45,402 nt of DNA, from contig SLIG01000048.1 in NCBI GenBank assembly GCA_007135755.1, positions 1 through 45,402 of the forward strand, given 5' to 3'. The notes beneath the pieces are model-generated. The model searched no databases, had not been told where the DNA came from, and saw only the letters and a program-made list of their open reading frames with translations. Below are positions 24,098 through 33,161 of the stretch, one piece after another. The position numbers and the translations under genes are program-made. The DNA comes from Cyanobium sp. GTDB lineage: Bacteria > Cyanobacteriota > Cyanobacteriia > PCC-6307 > Cyanobiaceae. The first letter of the stretch is position 1, and every line of letters starts with the position of its first letter.

Positions 24098-25407
24098 TGG
24101 CGTGCCGGCGGCAGCTGCCGCTGCTCAGCTACCGCCTGCTGGCGCTGCTGCTCACCCCGGTGTGGCTGCTGTTGCTGCTGCTGCGCAGCTGGCGCGGCCG
24201 CGAGGAACCGGGGCGACTGGCGGAGCGGCTGGGGCTGGCCAGCCGGCTCCGGCCTCCGGGCTCGCTGGTGTGGATCCATGCCGCCAGCGTTGGCGAACTC
24301 ACCAGCCTGGTGCCGCTGCTCACGGCCCTTGAGGCCGCCAGCGCCGCCGCCCGGCGGCCGACGCCGGCGGTGCTGGTCACCAGCGTCACCCGCACCGCCG
24401 CCCGGCTGGCCCCCCGCCTGCTGCCGGCGGGGGTGCTCCACCAGTACGTGCCGATCGACCACTGGTTGGCCATGGCCCTGTTCCGCCGTCACTGGCGTCC
24501 CGATCTGGGTCTGCTGGCGGAGGCGGAGCTGTGGCCGGAGCTGGTGCACGCCATGCCGGGCCTGCTGTTGATCAACGCCCGCGTCAGCGCCCGCTCCCAT
24601 CGGCGCCACCGCCGCCTGCCCTGCTACAGCCGCTGGCTGTATGGGCGCTGTCAGGCCTGCTTTGCCCAGTCGGCGGCCGACGCCGCGCGGCTGCGCTCCC
24701 TGGGGGCGCCTGCGGCGCTGGCCCTGGGCTCCACCAAGTGGGATGGGCCGCCGCTACCGGTCCACCGCCCCAGCCTGGAGCGCCTGCAGGGGCTCTGGCC
24801 GCAACGGCCGGTGCTGCTGTTCGCCAGCAGCCACCCCGGCGAGGAGGCGTTGCTGCTCGCCGCCTGGCCGCAGATCTGCCGCCAGCTCGCCCCCCGGCGG
24901 CCGGCACTGCTGCTGGCGCCGCGCCACCCCGAGCGGGCGCTGCAGCTGCTCGAGCAGGTGCGGGCCGCTGGCCTGGAAGCCCAGCTGTCCAGCCGGCTGG
25001 GGCCGCCCGGCCCCGATCCGCGGCCGCCCGATCCGCCGTCCGATCCCGCGCCCACCGTGGTGGTGGTGGACGGGCTTGGTCAGATGGGCACGTGGATCGC
25101 CGCCGCCGATCTGGTGCTGATGGGCGGCAGCTGGCGAGCCGGCGGCCGCGAGCTCGGCGGTCACAACCCCCTTGAGCCGGTGCGCGGCGGCCGGCCGGTG
25201 GTGTGTGGCCCGGACATGGCCAACTTCGCTGAGCTCACCGCCCAGCTGGAGCGCTGCGGCTGGCTCTGGCGCTGCGGCGATGCCGCCGCCGCCTGGGAGG
25301 CGGTGATCACCTGGCTGCGGCAGCCGCCCCAGCCCCCAGCTCTGCCGCCCCTGCAGGGTCCCTCGGCCCGGATCGCCGCCGCGGTTCTGGAACGACTGCC
25401 GCCCTGA
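24097..25407 (+). CDS. waaA: 3-deoxy-D-manno-octulosonic acid (Kdo) transferase
   Basis: WaaA attaches Kdo to lipid A precursors at the cytoplasmic face of the inner membrane. The 436-residue product has an N-terminal membrane anchor (about 10-29), the catalytic base Glu67 in WIHAASVGELTSLVPLL, GLLAEAELWPELVHAM, LLINARVSARSHRRHRRL, and the CMP-Kdo-binding end GGHNPLEPVRGGRPVVCGP. Two variations stand out: a proline-rich insertion around residues 302-322 and DGLGQMG where relatives usually have a glutamate (DTxGEL-type). Start and stop overlap both neighbours by one base (TGATG), so translation is probably coupled. The identity is good; whether the sugar transferred is Kdo in this organism is inferred. 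Confidence 0.88.
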   Translation: MACRRQLPLLSYRLLALLLTPVWLLLLLLRSWRGREEPGRLAERLGLASRLRPPGSLVWIHAASVGELTSLVPLLTALEAASAAARRPTPAVLVTSVTRTAARLAPRLLPAGVLHQYVPIDHWLAMALFRRHWRPDLGLLAEAELWPELVHAMPGLLLINARVSARSHRRHRRLPCYSRWLYGRCQACFAQSAADAARLRSLGAPAALALGSTKWDGPPLPVHRPSLERLQGLWPQRPVLLFASSHPGEEALLLAAWPQICRQLAPRRPALLLAPRHPERALQLLEQVRAAGLEAQLSSRLGPPGPDPRPPDPPSDPAPTVVVVDGLGQMGTWIAAADLVLMGGSWRAGGRELGGHNPLEPVRGGRPVVCGPDMANFAELTAQLERCGWLWRCGDAAAAWEAVITWLRQPPQPPALPPLQGPSARIAAAVLERLPP

Positions 25408-26459
25408 TGCTGCTGGCCACCCCGCGCTTCTGGTATGAGCCCCGGCCCGGCCCCCTGGCCTGGCTGCTGCGTCCCCTGGGCTGGCTCTACGGGCTGGCGG
25501 CGGGGATCCATCGGGCCCGGATCCGGCCCTGGCAGCCGCCGCTGCCGGTGGTGTCCGTGGGCAACCTCACCCTCGGCGGCACCGGCAAGACGCCGCTGGT
25601 GATCGCCCTGGCCCGCGAGCTGGCCAGGCGGGGCTGGCACCCGGCGGTGCTGAGCCGCGGCTACGGCAGCGGCCGGCGGGAGCCGCTGCGGGTGGAGCCC
25701 CGGATGGCCGCCGCCCTTGTGGGGGATGAGGCCCTCGAGCTGGTGCGCGGGCTGCCAGGGCTGCCGGTGTGGATCGGCTCCGACCGGGTGGCCTCCGCCC
25801 GCCGGGCCCTGGAGGCCGGTGCCGACCTGCTGCTGCTCGATGACGGACTGCAGCACTGGCCCCTGACCCGCGACTGCGACATCAGCGTGCTCGATGGCGA
25901 GCGGCGACTGGGCAATGGCCTGCTGTTTCCCGCCGGCCCCCTGCGCGAGCGGCCCGCTGCCCTGGCCCGGGCCGACCTGCTGGTGCTCACCGGTGTGAGC
26001 TCCGCCGCCGCCGAACCGGCTGCGGCTGCCGCTGCCCTCCCGGCGCGGTTGCCGTGGCCCGAAGGCCGGCCCTGGTTTGCGGTGGCCGCCCGCCTGGAGC
26101 TCCCCCCCGGTCTGCGTCAGCGCCCCCTGCTGGCCTTCTGCGGCATCGGCCTGCCGGAGAAGTTCTTCGCCGCCCTGCGCCAGGAAGGCTGCCGGCTGGT
26201 GGCCTGTGAGGCCTTCCCCGACCACCATCCCTATGCTCGTACCGACGTGGAGCGGTTGTTGATCCTGGCCCGGGCCCAGCACAACGCCACCCTGGTGACC
26301 ACCGGCAAGGACTGGCAGCGGCTCACCGCCGTGCTCGCCCCCCACGAGCGGGCTGCCGTGGTGCCGGTGGGCCTGCGCCTGGATCCCGCCGCGGTGGCCC
26401 GTCTCGCCGATGGGGTGCAGGCGGTTCTGCTCCGGCGAGGCTGGGGTCGCCGTGGCTGA
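25407..26459 (+). CDS. lpxK: Tetraacyldisaccharide 4'-kinase
   Basis: LpxK phosphorylates the 4' position of the lipid A disaccharide using ATP. The 350-residue product has an N-terminal hydrophobic segment, then VVSVGNLTLGGTGKTP with the P-loop at residues 57-63, VLSRGYGSGRREPLRVEP, LLLDDGLQHWPLTRD and FPDHHPYARTDVERLL. All are standard LpxK landmarks, and the length is normal. ATG 25407 overlaps the waaA stop, and the gene end overlaps lpxB by eight bases. Confidence 0.94.
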   Translation: MLLATPRFWYEPRPGPLAWLLRPLGWLYGLAAGIHRARIRPWQPPLPVVSVGNLTLGGTGKTPLVIALARELARRGWHPAVLSRGYGSGRREPLRVEPRMAAALVGDEALELVRGLPGLPVWIGSDRVASARRALEAGADLLLLDDGLQHWPLTRDCDISVLDGERRLGNGLLFPAGPLRERPAALARADLLVLTGVSSAAAEPAAAAAALPARLPWPEGRPWFAVAARLELPPGLRQRPLLAFCGIGLPEKFFAALRQEGCRLVACEAFPDHHPYARTDVERLLILARAQHNATLVTTGKDWQRLTAVLAPHERAAVVPVGLRLDPAAVARLADGVQAVLLRRGWGRRG

Positions 26460-27576
26460 TGGGCGGGAGCTGCTGCTGGTGGCGGGCGAGGCCTCTGGGG
26501 ATCTGCACGGCGGTGCCCTGCTGCAGGCGCTGCGGCGCCGCGCTCCCGACCTGCGGGTGAGCGGCGTGGGCGGGGCCCGCCTGCGGGCCGCCGGCATGGA
26601 GATCCTGGCCGATGTGAGCAGCCTCTCGGCGGCCGGTGTGGTGGAGATCCTCGGCAGCCTCCGCCGCCACCACCGGGTGATGCGTCTGCTCAAGCGCCAG
26701 ATGGATCAGCGCCGCCCGGACGCGGTGGTGCTGATCGACTACCCGGGGTTCAACCAGCTGGTGGCCCGCGAGGCCCGCCGCCGCGGCATTCCGGTGTTCT
26801 TCTACATCGCCCCCCAGGTGTGGGCCTGGGGGCGGGGGCGGGCCCGGCGCATGGCCGGCTGCGTCGATCGCCTGGCCGTGATCTTCCCCTTCGAGGAGGG
26901 TCTTTTCAACGCCTACGGCCACGACGTCGCCCGCTATGTGGGCCACCCCCTGCTCGATGAGATCCAGGTCAGCGCCGGGCCGGCCCAGACCCGCCGGCGC
27001 CATGGCCTCGATCCCCACCGGCCCCTGCTGGCGCTGATGCCCGGCAGCCGGCGCAGCGAGATCCAGCTGCTGCTGCCCCCCCTGCTGGCCGCCGCCGAGC
27101 GCCTGCGCGCTGAGGGCTGGCAGGTGCTGCTGCTGCGGGCCTCCACCATCGATCCCACCGTGCTGGAGCGGGTGGCCGGCGGGCCGTTGCCGATCCCCTG
27201 CATCGCCGACGACACGGTGAACCTGCTGCATGCCGCCGATGCCGCGCTGGTGAGCTCGGGCACCGCCACCCTGCAGGCGGCACTGCTGGGCTGCCCGCAC
27301 GTGATCGTCTACCGCTTCAACTGGCTCACCTACCTGCTGGCGCGGCTGGTCACCCGCCACCGGGTGCTGGGCCTGCCCAATGTGATCCTGGGCCGTCTGG
27401 TCTTCCCGGAGCTGGTGCAGGAGCGTGTCAACCCCGCCGAGCTGGTGGCCGCCCTGCAGGCGCTGCTGGCCGATCGCCCCCGGGTGGAGGCGGCCATCGC
27501 CGACCTGCGCGGGCGCATGGGTCCAGCGGGGGCGTCCGTCCGCGCCGCCGACGCCCTGCTGGAGCTGCTGCCATGA
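26452..27576 (+). CDS. lpxB: Lipid A disaccharide synthase
   Basis: LpxB joins UDP-diacylglucosamine to lipid X (the LpxI product) to make the lipid A disaccharide. The 374-residue product has ELLLVAGEASGDLHGGALLQ at the N terminus, AVVLIDYPGFNQLVAREA, VFFYIAPQVWAWGRGRA, YVGHPLLDEI and LMPGSRRSEIQLLLPPLL, all family motifs. I chose GTG 26452, which overlaps the lpxK stop by eight bases and places the start just before ELLLVAGE; an ATG at 26410 would overlap lpxK much more. The stop overlaps the msbA-like start (ATGA). Confidence 0.95.
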   Translation: MADGRELLLVAGEASGDLHGGALLQALRRRAPDLRVSGVGGARLRAAGMEILADVSSLSAAGVVEILGSLRRHHRVMRLLKRQMDQRRPDAVVLIDYPGFNQLVAREARRRGIPVFFYIAPQVWAWGRGRARRMAGCVDRLAVIFPFEEGLFNAYGHDVARYVGHPLLDEIQVSAGPAQTRRRHGLDPHRPLLALMPGSRRSEIQLLLPPLLAAAERLRAEGWQVLLLRASTIDPTVLERVAGGPLPIPCIADDTVNLLHAADAALVSSGTATLQAALLGCPHVIVYRFNWLTYLLARLVTRHRVLGLPNVILGRLVFPELVQERVNPAELVAALQALLADRPRVEAAIADLRGRMGPAGASVRAADALLELLP

Positions 27577-29393
27577 GCCGCACCCCGACGCCGGCCATCC
27601 GGGACGCCACCGCCGCGGGCTCCACCTACCGCCGCCTGCTGGCCTACGGCCGGCCCTACCTGTGGCCCACCTTCCTGCTGGCCTTCCTGTTCAACCTCGG
27701 CTACGGGGCCTCCACCGGTGTGGTGCCTCTGGTGATTCGCTACCTGTTCGATCAGGTGCTCCCCAGCGGTGACCGCACCCGGCTCTACGCCGCGCCGGTG
27801 GTGATCCTGGTGGTGATCGGGCTGCGGGCCCTGTGCCAGTACCTCGGCTCCTACCTCACCGAAACCGTGGGCCAGGGGATCACCGCCGACCTGCGCGGCG
27901 AACTCGCCGAGCGGGTGATGGTGCTGCCCCAGGCCTACATCGACCGCAGCAGTTCCAGCGGCCTGATCTCCCGCCTGCTCAGCGACGTGACCCTGGTGAA
28001 GACGGGCATCGTCGATGGCCTCACCTCCCTGGCCAAGGACAGCCTCACCCTGCTGGTGCTGGTGCTGGTGGCCTTCTACCAGGACTGGCTGCTGTCGCTG
28101 GTGGCCTTCATCCTCTTCCCCCTCGGCGTCTGGCCGGTGCTGCGCTCCTCGCGCAAGGTGCGGCGCCACTCCAGCCGTGGCCAGTCGAGCCTCGCCCGCC
28201 TGGCCGCCACCCTGCAGGAGGCGGTGGTGGGGTCGCGGGTGGTGAAGGTGTTCGGCATGGAGGCCTACGAACTGGAGCGCTTTGAGGCGGAGAACCGTTC
28301 GGTGCTGCGCTCGGCCCTGCGCACCACCCGGGCCAAGCTCGCCAACCAGCCCCTGATGGAGCTGGTCGGCGCGGCCGGCTTCAGCGCCGTGCTGCTCTAT
28401 GGCGGGGAGGCCGTGATCGCCGGTACCCGCACCACCGGCAGCTTCTTCGCCTTTCTCACCTCCATCTACCTCTGCTACGCGCCGTTCAAGGGTCTGGCCA
28501 AGGCCAACGCCGTGCTCCAGCAGGGGGTGGCGGCGTCCCAGGACGTGTTCGCGATTCTCGACACCAAGCCCGATCCCATTGATCCTCCCCAGCCCCGCCC
28601 CCTGGGTCGGTTTCACCAGGCCCTGCGCGCCGAGGCCGTGGGCTTCGCCTACGACCAGGAGCCGGTGATCCGCAATCTCAACCTGGACATCCCCCACGGC
28701 AGCACCGTGGCGCTCGTGGGGCCGAGTGGCGGCGGCAAGAGCACGATCATCGATCTGTTCTGCCGCTTCTACGACCCCAGCGCCGGGCGGATCAGCATCG
28801 ACGGCATCGACCTGCGCGAGGTCTCCCTCGCCGATCTGCGCGCCCAGATCTCGCTGGTGGATCAGAACACCTTTCTGTTCAACGACACCGTGGCCAACAA
28901 CATCGCCTACGGCCATGCCGATGGCCAGGGACTGGGCCAGGGCGGCGGCCGGGGGGCCAGCCGGCAGGAGATCGTGGCGGCGGCCCGGGCCGCCAACGCC
29001 CATGGCTTCATCGAGCAGCTGAGCGAGGGCTACGACACCCTGATCGGCGAGAACGGCGCCATGCTCTCCGGGGGGCAGCGCCAGCGCATCGCCATCGCCC
29101 GGGCCCTGATCAAGAACGCCCCGATCCTGTTGCTTGATGAGGCCACCTCGGCCCTGGATTCGGCCTCCGAGCAGGTGGTGCAGGAGGCCCTTGACCGCCT
29201 GATGGCCAACCGCACCACGCTGGTGGTGGCCCACCGGCTGTCCACGGTGGTGAACGCCGACCGCATCTGCGTGATCGCCGGCGGCCAGGTGGTGGAGAGC
29301 GGCCGGCACAGCGAACTGCTGGCTCGCGGCGGCGTATATGCCGGCCTAGTTTCGTCACAATTTGCAACCGCTGCCGCGATCGCCCCCGCATGA
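27573..29393 (+). CDS. msbA: MsbA-like lipid A-core flippase, ABC transporter
   Basis: The 606-residue half-transporter has an N-terminal six-helix membrane domain (about 20-320) and a C-terminal ATPase with Walker A GPSGGGKSTIIDL near residue 385, signature LSGGQRQRIAIARAL near 498 and Walker B LLLDEATSALD. The arrangement fits MsbA, which flips lipid A across the inner membrane; the immediate lpxK-lpxB context supports that over other exporters of the same fold. A glycine-rich insertion (QGLGQGGGRGASRQE) lies before the signature. The start overlaps lpxB and the stop overlaps the carotenoid oxygenase gene, each by four bases. Confidence 0.88.
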   Translation: MSRTPTPAIRDATAAGSTYRRLLAYGRPYLWPTFLLAFLFNLGYGASTGVVPLVIRYLFDQVLPSGDRTRLYAAPVVILVVIGLRALCQYLGSYLTETVGQGITADLRGELAERVMVLPQAYIDRSSSSGLISRLLSDVTLVKTGIVDGLTSLAKDSLTLLVLVLVAFYQDWLLSLVAFILFPLGVWPVLRSSRKVRRHSSRGQSSLARLAATLQEAVVGSRVVKVFGMEAYELERFEAENRSVLRSALRTTRAKLANQPLMELVGAAGFSAVLLYGGEAVIAGTRTTGSFFAFLTSIYLCYAPFKGLAKANAVLQQGVAASQDVFAILDTKPDPIDPPQPRPLGRFHQALRAEAVGFAYDQEPVIRNLNLDIPHGSTVALVGPSGGGKSTIIDLFCRFYDPSAGRISIDGIDLREVSLADLRAQISLVDQNTFLFNDTVANNIAYGHADGQGLGQGGGRGASRQEIVAAARAANAHGFIEQLSEGYDTLIGENGAMLSGGQRQRIAIARALIKNAPILLLDEATSALDSASEQVVQEALDRLMANRTTLVVAHRLSTVVNADRICVIAGGQVVESGRHSELLARGGVYAGLVSSQFATAAAIAPA

Positions 29394-30934
29394 CCCCAGC
29401 CGCCACCACTGCCGCCCCCAGTCCCTCCGCCAGCTACGACCGGGCCGACTGGGCCAGCGCCTTCCGCAACGTGGTGAGCGAGCTCAGCGCCGTGCCCCTG
29501 CAAGCCGCCCGGGGCATGATCCCGGCGGAACTCAGCGGTTGCCTCTACCGCAACGGCCCCGGCCGGCTGGAGCGGGGCGGTCGCTGGGTGCACCACCCCT
29601 TCGACGGTGATGGGATGATCACCGCCCTGCACTTCGAGGGCGGCCAGGCTCAGCTCAGCAACCGCTTCGTGCGCACCGCGGGCTGGCAGGCGGAGGAGGA
29701 GGCCGGCAAGTTTGTGTACCGGGGCGTCTTCGGCACCCAGAAACCCGGCGGGGCCCTGGCCAACGCCTTCGATCTGCGCCTCAAGAACATCGCCAACACC
29801 CATGTGGTGCGCCTGGGTGACCAGCTCCTGGCCCTGTGGGAGGCGGCCGAACCCCACGCCCTCGATCCCGACACCCTGGAGACCCGGGGCATCACCCTCC
29901 TCGATGGTGTGCTCAAGCCCGGCGAGGCCTTCGCCGCCCACCCCCGCTTCGATCCCGGCCACCACGGCGAGCGGCGGATGGTGACCTTCGGGGTCAAGGC
30001 CGGCCCCACCAGCAGCGTGCGCCTGATGGAGTTCGCCGTTGCCGACGATCCCGCCAGGGGCATTCGCGCCGGCCAGCTGCTGGCCGAGCGCCGCGACAGC
30101 TTCCGCGGCTTCGCCTTCCTGCACGACTTCGCCATCACCCCCAACTGGGCGGTGTTCCTGCAGAACGCCATCGCCTTCAACCCCCTGCCCTACGTGTTCG
30201 GCCAGAAGGGCGCCGCCCAGTGCCTGGCCTCCAAGCCCGGTGAGGCGGGCCAGTTCTGGCTGATCCCCCGGCCCGGCACCGCCGCCGCCGAGCGTCACCC
30301 CCAGCCCCTGCGGGTACCGGCGCCGGAAGGCTTCGTGTTCCACCACCTCAATGCCTTTGAGGACGCCGCCAGCGGCGAGCTGGTGGTGGACTCCCTCTAC
30401 TACGCCGATTTTCCCTCGATCGGGCCGGACACCGACTTCCGCAGCGTGGACTTCGAGAGCATTCCCGAGGGCCAGCTGCTGCGCTGCCGCATCGATCTCG
30501 AGCGGGCCGCTGCCGATCCGGCTGCTGCGGTGCAGCACCAGTGGCTGGAGCAGCGCTGCTGCGAGTTCGCCACGGTGCACCCCGCCCGCCAGGGCCTCGA
30601 GCCCCGCTTCGCCTGGATGGCGGTGGCCGAGCGGGAGCGGGGCAACGACCCCCTGCAGGCGATCGAGAAGCTGGATCTGGTGAGCGGCGAGCGGCGGGTG
30701 TGGAGCGCCGCCCCCCGGGGCTTTGTGAGCGAGCCCGTGTTCGTGCCCCGGCCCGGCGCCGATGCCGCCGCCGAGGACGACGGCTGGCTGCTGTGCCTGG
30801 TGTGGAACGGTGCCCGCTGCGCCAGCGACCTGGTGATCCTCAACGCCGCCGACATGGGCGAGCAGGCGGTGCTGGAGCTGCCCCTGGCCATCCCCCACGG
30901 CCTGCACGGCAGCTGGGTGCCGGCAAGCTCCTGA
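29390..30934 (+). CDS. Carotenoid cleavage oxygenase (RPE65/ACO family)
   Basis: These iron enzymes cleave carotenoids or apocarotenoids to products such as retinal. The 514-residue propeller protein has the expected four histidine ligands: His184 (FAAHPRFDP), His245 (FAFLHDFAIT), His318 (VFHHLNAFED) and His506 (IPHGLHGSW). CLYRNGPGRLERGGRWVHHP near residue 51 and FDGDGMITALHFE are family N-terminal motifs. No signal peptide is seen. ATG 29390 overlaps the msbA stop (ATGA), making it the last gene of the lipid A train. Substrate and cleavage position cannot be read from sequence. Confidence 0.93.
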   Translation: MTPAATTAAPSPSASYDRADWASAFRNVVSELSAVPLQAARGMIPAELSGCLYRNGPGRLERGGRWVHHPFDGDGMITALHFEGGQAQLSNRFVRTAGWQAEEEAGKFVYRGVFGTQKPGGALANAFDLRLKNIANTHVVRLGDQLLALWEAAEPHALDPDTLETRGITLLDGVLKPGEAFAAHPRFDPGHHGERRMVTFGVKAGPTSSVRLMEFAVADDPARGIRAGQLLAERRDSFRGFAFLHDFAITPNWAVFLQNAIAFNPLPYVFGQKGAAQCLASKPGEAGQFWLIPRPGTAAAERHPQPLRVPAPEGFVFHHLNAFEDAASGELVVDSLYYADFPSIGPDTDFRSVDFESIPEGQLLRCRIDLERAAADPAAAVQHQWLEQRCCEFATVHPARQGLEPRFAWMAVAERERGNDPLQAIEKLDLVSGERRVWSAAPRGFVSEPVFVPRPGADAAAEDDGWLLCLVWNGARCASDLVILNAADMGEQAVLELPLAIPHGLHGSWVPASS

Positions 30935-30950
30935 GTCGCGCCCCTGCTGC

Positions 30951-31571
30951 TCAGCTGCCCAGCAGCGCCCGCAGCTGCGGTGCCAGCAGAGCAAAGGCCT
31001 GGCCCCTGTGGCCGATGCGGCCCTTGAGCCCCTTGTCCATCTCGGCGTAGGTGAGGCCGGCCTCGGGCACGAAGAACACCGGGTCGTAGCCGAAGCCTCC
31101 CGTGCCGCGCGCGTCCCTGAGGATCACGCCCGGGCAGACGCCCTCCACCTCCAGGCGGATGGTGCCACTGGGATCGGCCACGGCCAGGGCGGCCGTGAAC
31201 CGGGCCGAGCGGTCGCCGGCGCCGTCCAGCTCCCGCAGCAGCCGGGCGATGCGCTCCGGGTCGCTGGGGGCATAGCGGGCGGAATGCACGCCAGGGGCGC
31301 CGCCCAGGGCGCTCACGCTCAGGCCGGAGTCGTCGGCAAGGGCCCAGCAGCCGCTGGCGCGGGCCACGGCCGAGGCCTTGAGCCGGGCGTTCTCGGCGAA
31401 GGTGTCGCCCGTTTCCTTCACCTCCAGGCCCTCGGGCTGGGGGCGGATCTGCAGCTCCAGCTCGGCCAGCAGGTGGCCGAATTCGCGCACCTTGCCGGCG
31501 TTGCCGCTGGCGATCACCAGGGCCGGCCGGCCGCTGGCAGGGGCGCTGGCTGCAGCGGAGCTGGTGGCCAT
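30951..31571 (-). CDS. rdgB: XTP/dITP diphosphatase (non-canonical purine NTP pyrophosphatase)
   Basis: RdgB hydrolyses dITP, XTP and related deaminated nucleotides and so prevents mutagenic incorporation. The 206-residue product shows LVIASGNAGKVREFGHLL, GDTFAENARLKASAVA, ALADDSGLSVSALGGAPGVH with the catalytic aspartates, and GFGYDPVFF plus KGLKGRIGHRGQAF near the end. The first 15 residues are a variable Ala/Ser leader. It is 5 bp downstream of the phosphohexomutase gene on the same strand, and its end is 16 bp from the convergent carotenoid oxygenase stop. Confidence 0.95.
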   Translation of the reverse strand: MATSSAAASAPASGRPALVIASGNAGKVREFGHLLAELELQIRPQPEGLEVKETGDTFAENARLKASAVARASGCWALADDSGLSVSALGGAPGVHSARYAPSDPERIARLLRELDGAGDRSARFTAALAVADPSGTIRLEVEGVCPGVILRDARGTGGFGYDPVFFVPEAGLTYAEMDKGLKGRIGHRGQAFALLAPQLRALLGS

Positions 31572-31576
31572 GGCGA

Positions 31577-33055
31577 TCAGCCCTCCAGGGCGTAGCCGCG
31601 GGCCCAGGCCAGCACCTCGGCCACCCGGTCGGCCGTGGGCGCTTCGCAGTAGAGCCGCAGCAGCGGCTCGGTACCCGAGAAGCGCAGCATCAGCCAGTGG
31701 CTGGGGCCCAGGCGCAGCTTCACGCCGTCGGTGCTGATCACCTCCTGAACGGGGCTGCCCGCCACAGCCTCCGGCGGCGCCTCGGCCAGGCGGGTTTCCA
31801 GCTGTAGGCGGGCGGCCATGTCCGCCAGACGCAGGTCGAGGCGGTCGTAGCTGGCGGCGCCGCCGTGGGCCTGCTGCAGGGCATCGAGCCGCTCGCCCAG
31901 GGGCACGCCCCCCTCCACCAGGGCCTCGATCAGCAACAGGGCGGCAAACGGGGCGTCGCGCTCGGGCAGGTGCATGCCGAAGCCCACCCCGCCCGATTCC
32001 TCGCCGCCCACCAGCACCTCGGAGGCCAGCATCTCTGCGGCGATGTACTTGAAGCCCACCGGCTTCTCCAGCACGGTGCGGCCCAGCGCTTCGGCCACCT
32101 GCCGCATCAGATCGGAGCCGCTCACGGTTTTCACCACCGAGCCGGGGAGCTGGCGGGCCCGGGCCAGGTGGTCGATGAACAGGGGCATCAGCAGCTGGGT
32201 GCTGCAGAAGCGGCCGCGCTCGTCGATGGCGGCGATCCGGTCGCCGTCGCCATCGAACACGATGCCCATCGCCGGAGATCCGGCGGCCGTGCTGGCCTGC
32301 ACCGCGGCGATCAGTTCGCCCAGATAGGGCGCCAGGGGTTCGGGCGGATGGCCGCCGAACAACGGATCGCGGTTCGATCGGATCTCCTGGATGGCGCCGC
32401 AGGCCACGGCCTGTTCCCCCAGCAGGGCCGGCAGCACGCCGGCAGCGGAGCCGTGCATCGGGTCCACGATCACCCGCAGGCCCAGCCGCTGCAGCCCTGC
32501 GGCCAGGGCGGCGGTGTTCACCCTGGCCTGCAGGCCGGCCACGTAGGCGCCGAGGGCGTCAAAGCGGGGCTCGCCGCCCGGCGGGGCCGGTATCGGTACC
32601 GTGATGCCCCCGGCCGCCAGACGCGTTTCCACCCGCTGGGTGAAGTCGCCCTCCACCGAGCCGCCGAAGGGCCCCTTGATCTTCAGGCCCAGCCATTCGG
32701 GCGGGTTGTGGCTGGCGGTGATCACCAGGGCCCCCAGGGCGCCGCGCTCCACCACCGCCCAGCTGGAGGCCGGGGTGGGGGTCGCCGAGTCGGCCAGGAC
32801 GGGCTGGAGGTTCACGCCGCGCACGGCACTGCAGATGGCCTCGGCCAGCTCCGGGGCCAGGAAGCGGCGGTCGTAGCCGATCACCACCTCGCGGCTGCTC
32901 AGGCCTGCCGGTGCCGCATAGGCGAGCTCAGCGGCGGCGGCGGCAGCCACCGGCAGCAGCCGCTCCACGGTGATGTCCACGCCGAGAATGCCCCGCCAGC
33001 CATCGGTGCCGAAGGCGATCGGAGCGGCCTCCAGGGGCAGGGGGGCAGAGGCCAT
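31577..33055 (-). CDS. Phosphoglucomutase/phosphomannomutase family protein
   Basis: The 492-residue alpha-D-phosphohexomutase interconverts sugar 1- and 6-phosphates. Visible landmarks are FGTDGWRGILG at 15-25, the phosphoserine Ser115 in VITASHNPPEWLGLKIKG, the metal loop FDGDGDRIAAIDE, the sugar-binding GGEESGGVG, and the phosphate-binding RFSGTEPLLRLYCEAP near the C terminus. Whether glucose, mannose or glucosamine phosphate is preferred cannot be decided. ATG 33055 gives a natural N terminus. The gene is divergent from the RecB-like gene, separated by 106 bp. Confidence 0.93.
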   Translation of the reverse strand: MASAPLPLEAAPIAFGTDGWRGILGVDITVERLLPVAAAAAAELAYAAPAGLSSREVVIGYDRRFLAPELAEAICSAVRGVNLQPVLADSATPTPASSWAVVERGALGALVITASHNPPEWLGLKIKGPFGGSVEGDFTQRVETRLAAGGITVPIPAPPGGEPRFDALGAYVAGLQARVNTAALAAGLQRLGLRVIVDPMHGSAAGVLPALLGEQAVACGAIQEIRSNRDPLFGGHPPEPLAPYLGELIAAVQASTAAGSPAMGIVFDGDGDRIAAIDERGRFCSTQLLMPLFIDHLARARQLPGSVVKTVSGSDLMRQVAEALGRTVLEKPVGFKYIAAEMLASEVLVGGEESGGVGFGMHLPERDAPFAALLLIEALVEGGVPLGERLDALQQAHGGAASYDRLDLRLADMAARLQLETRLAEAPPEAVAGSPVQEVISTDGVKLRLGPSHWLMLRFSGTEPLLRLYCEAPTADRVAEVLAWARGYALEG

Positions 33056-33161
33056 GGACGCCGGCGGCGGGACACGTTGACCGACAGCTTGCCCGAGATC
33101 CCCTGCCCCTGGCCACGATCGCTGCCCCGGGCCCAGACCATGGGCTGCCTAGCCTGCAGCC

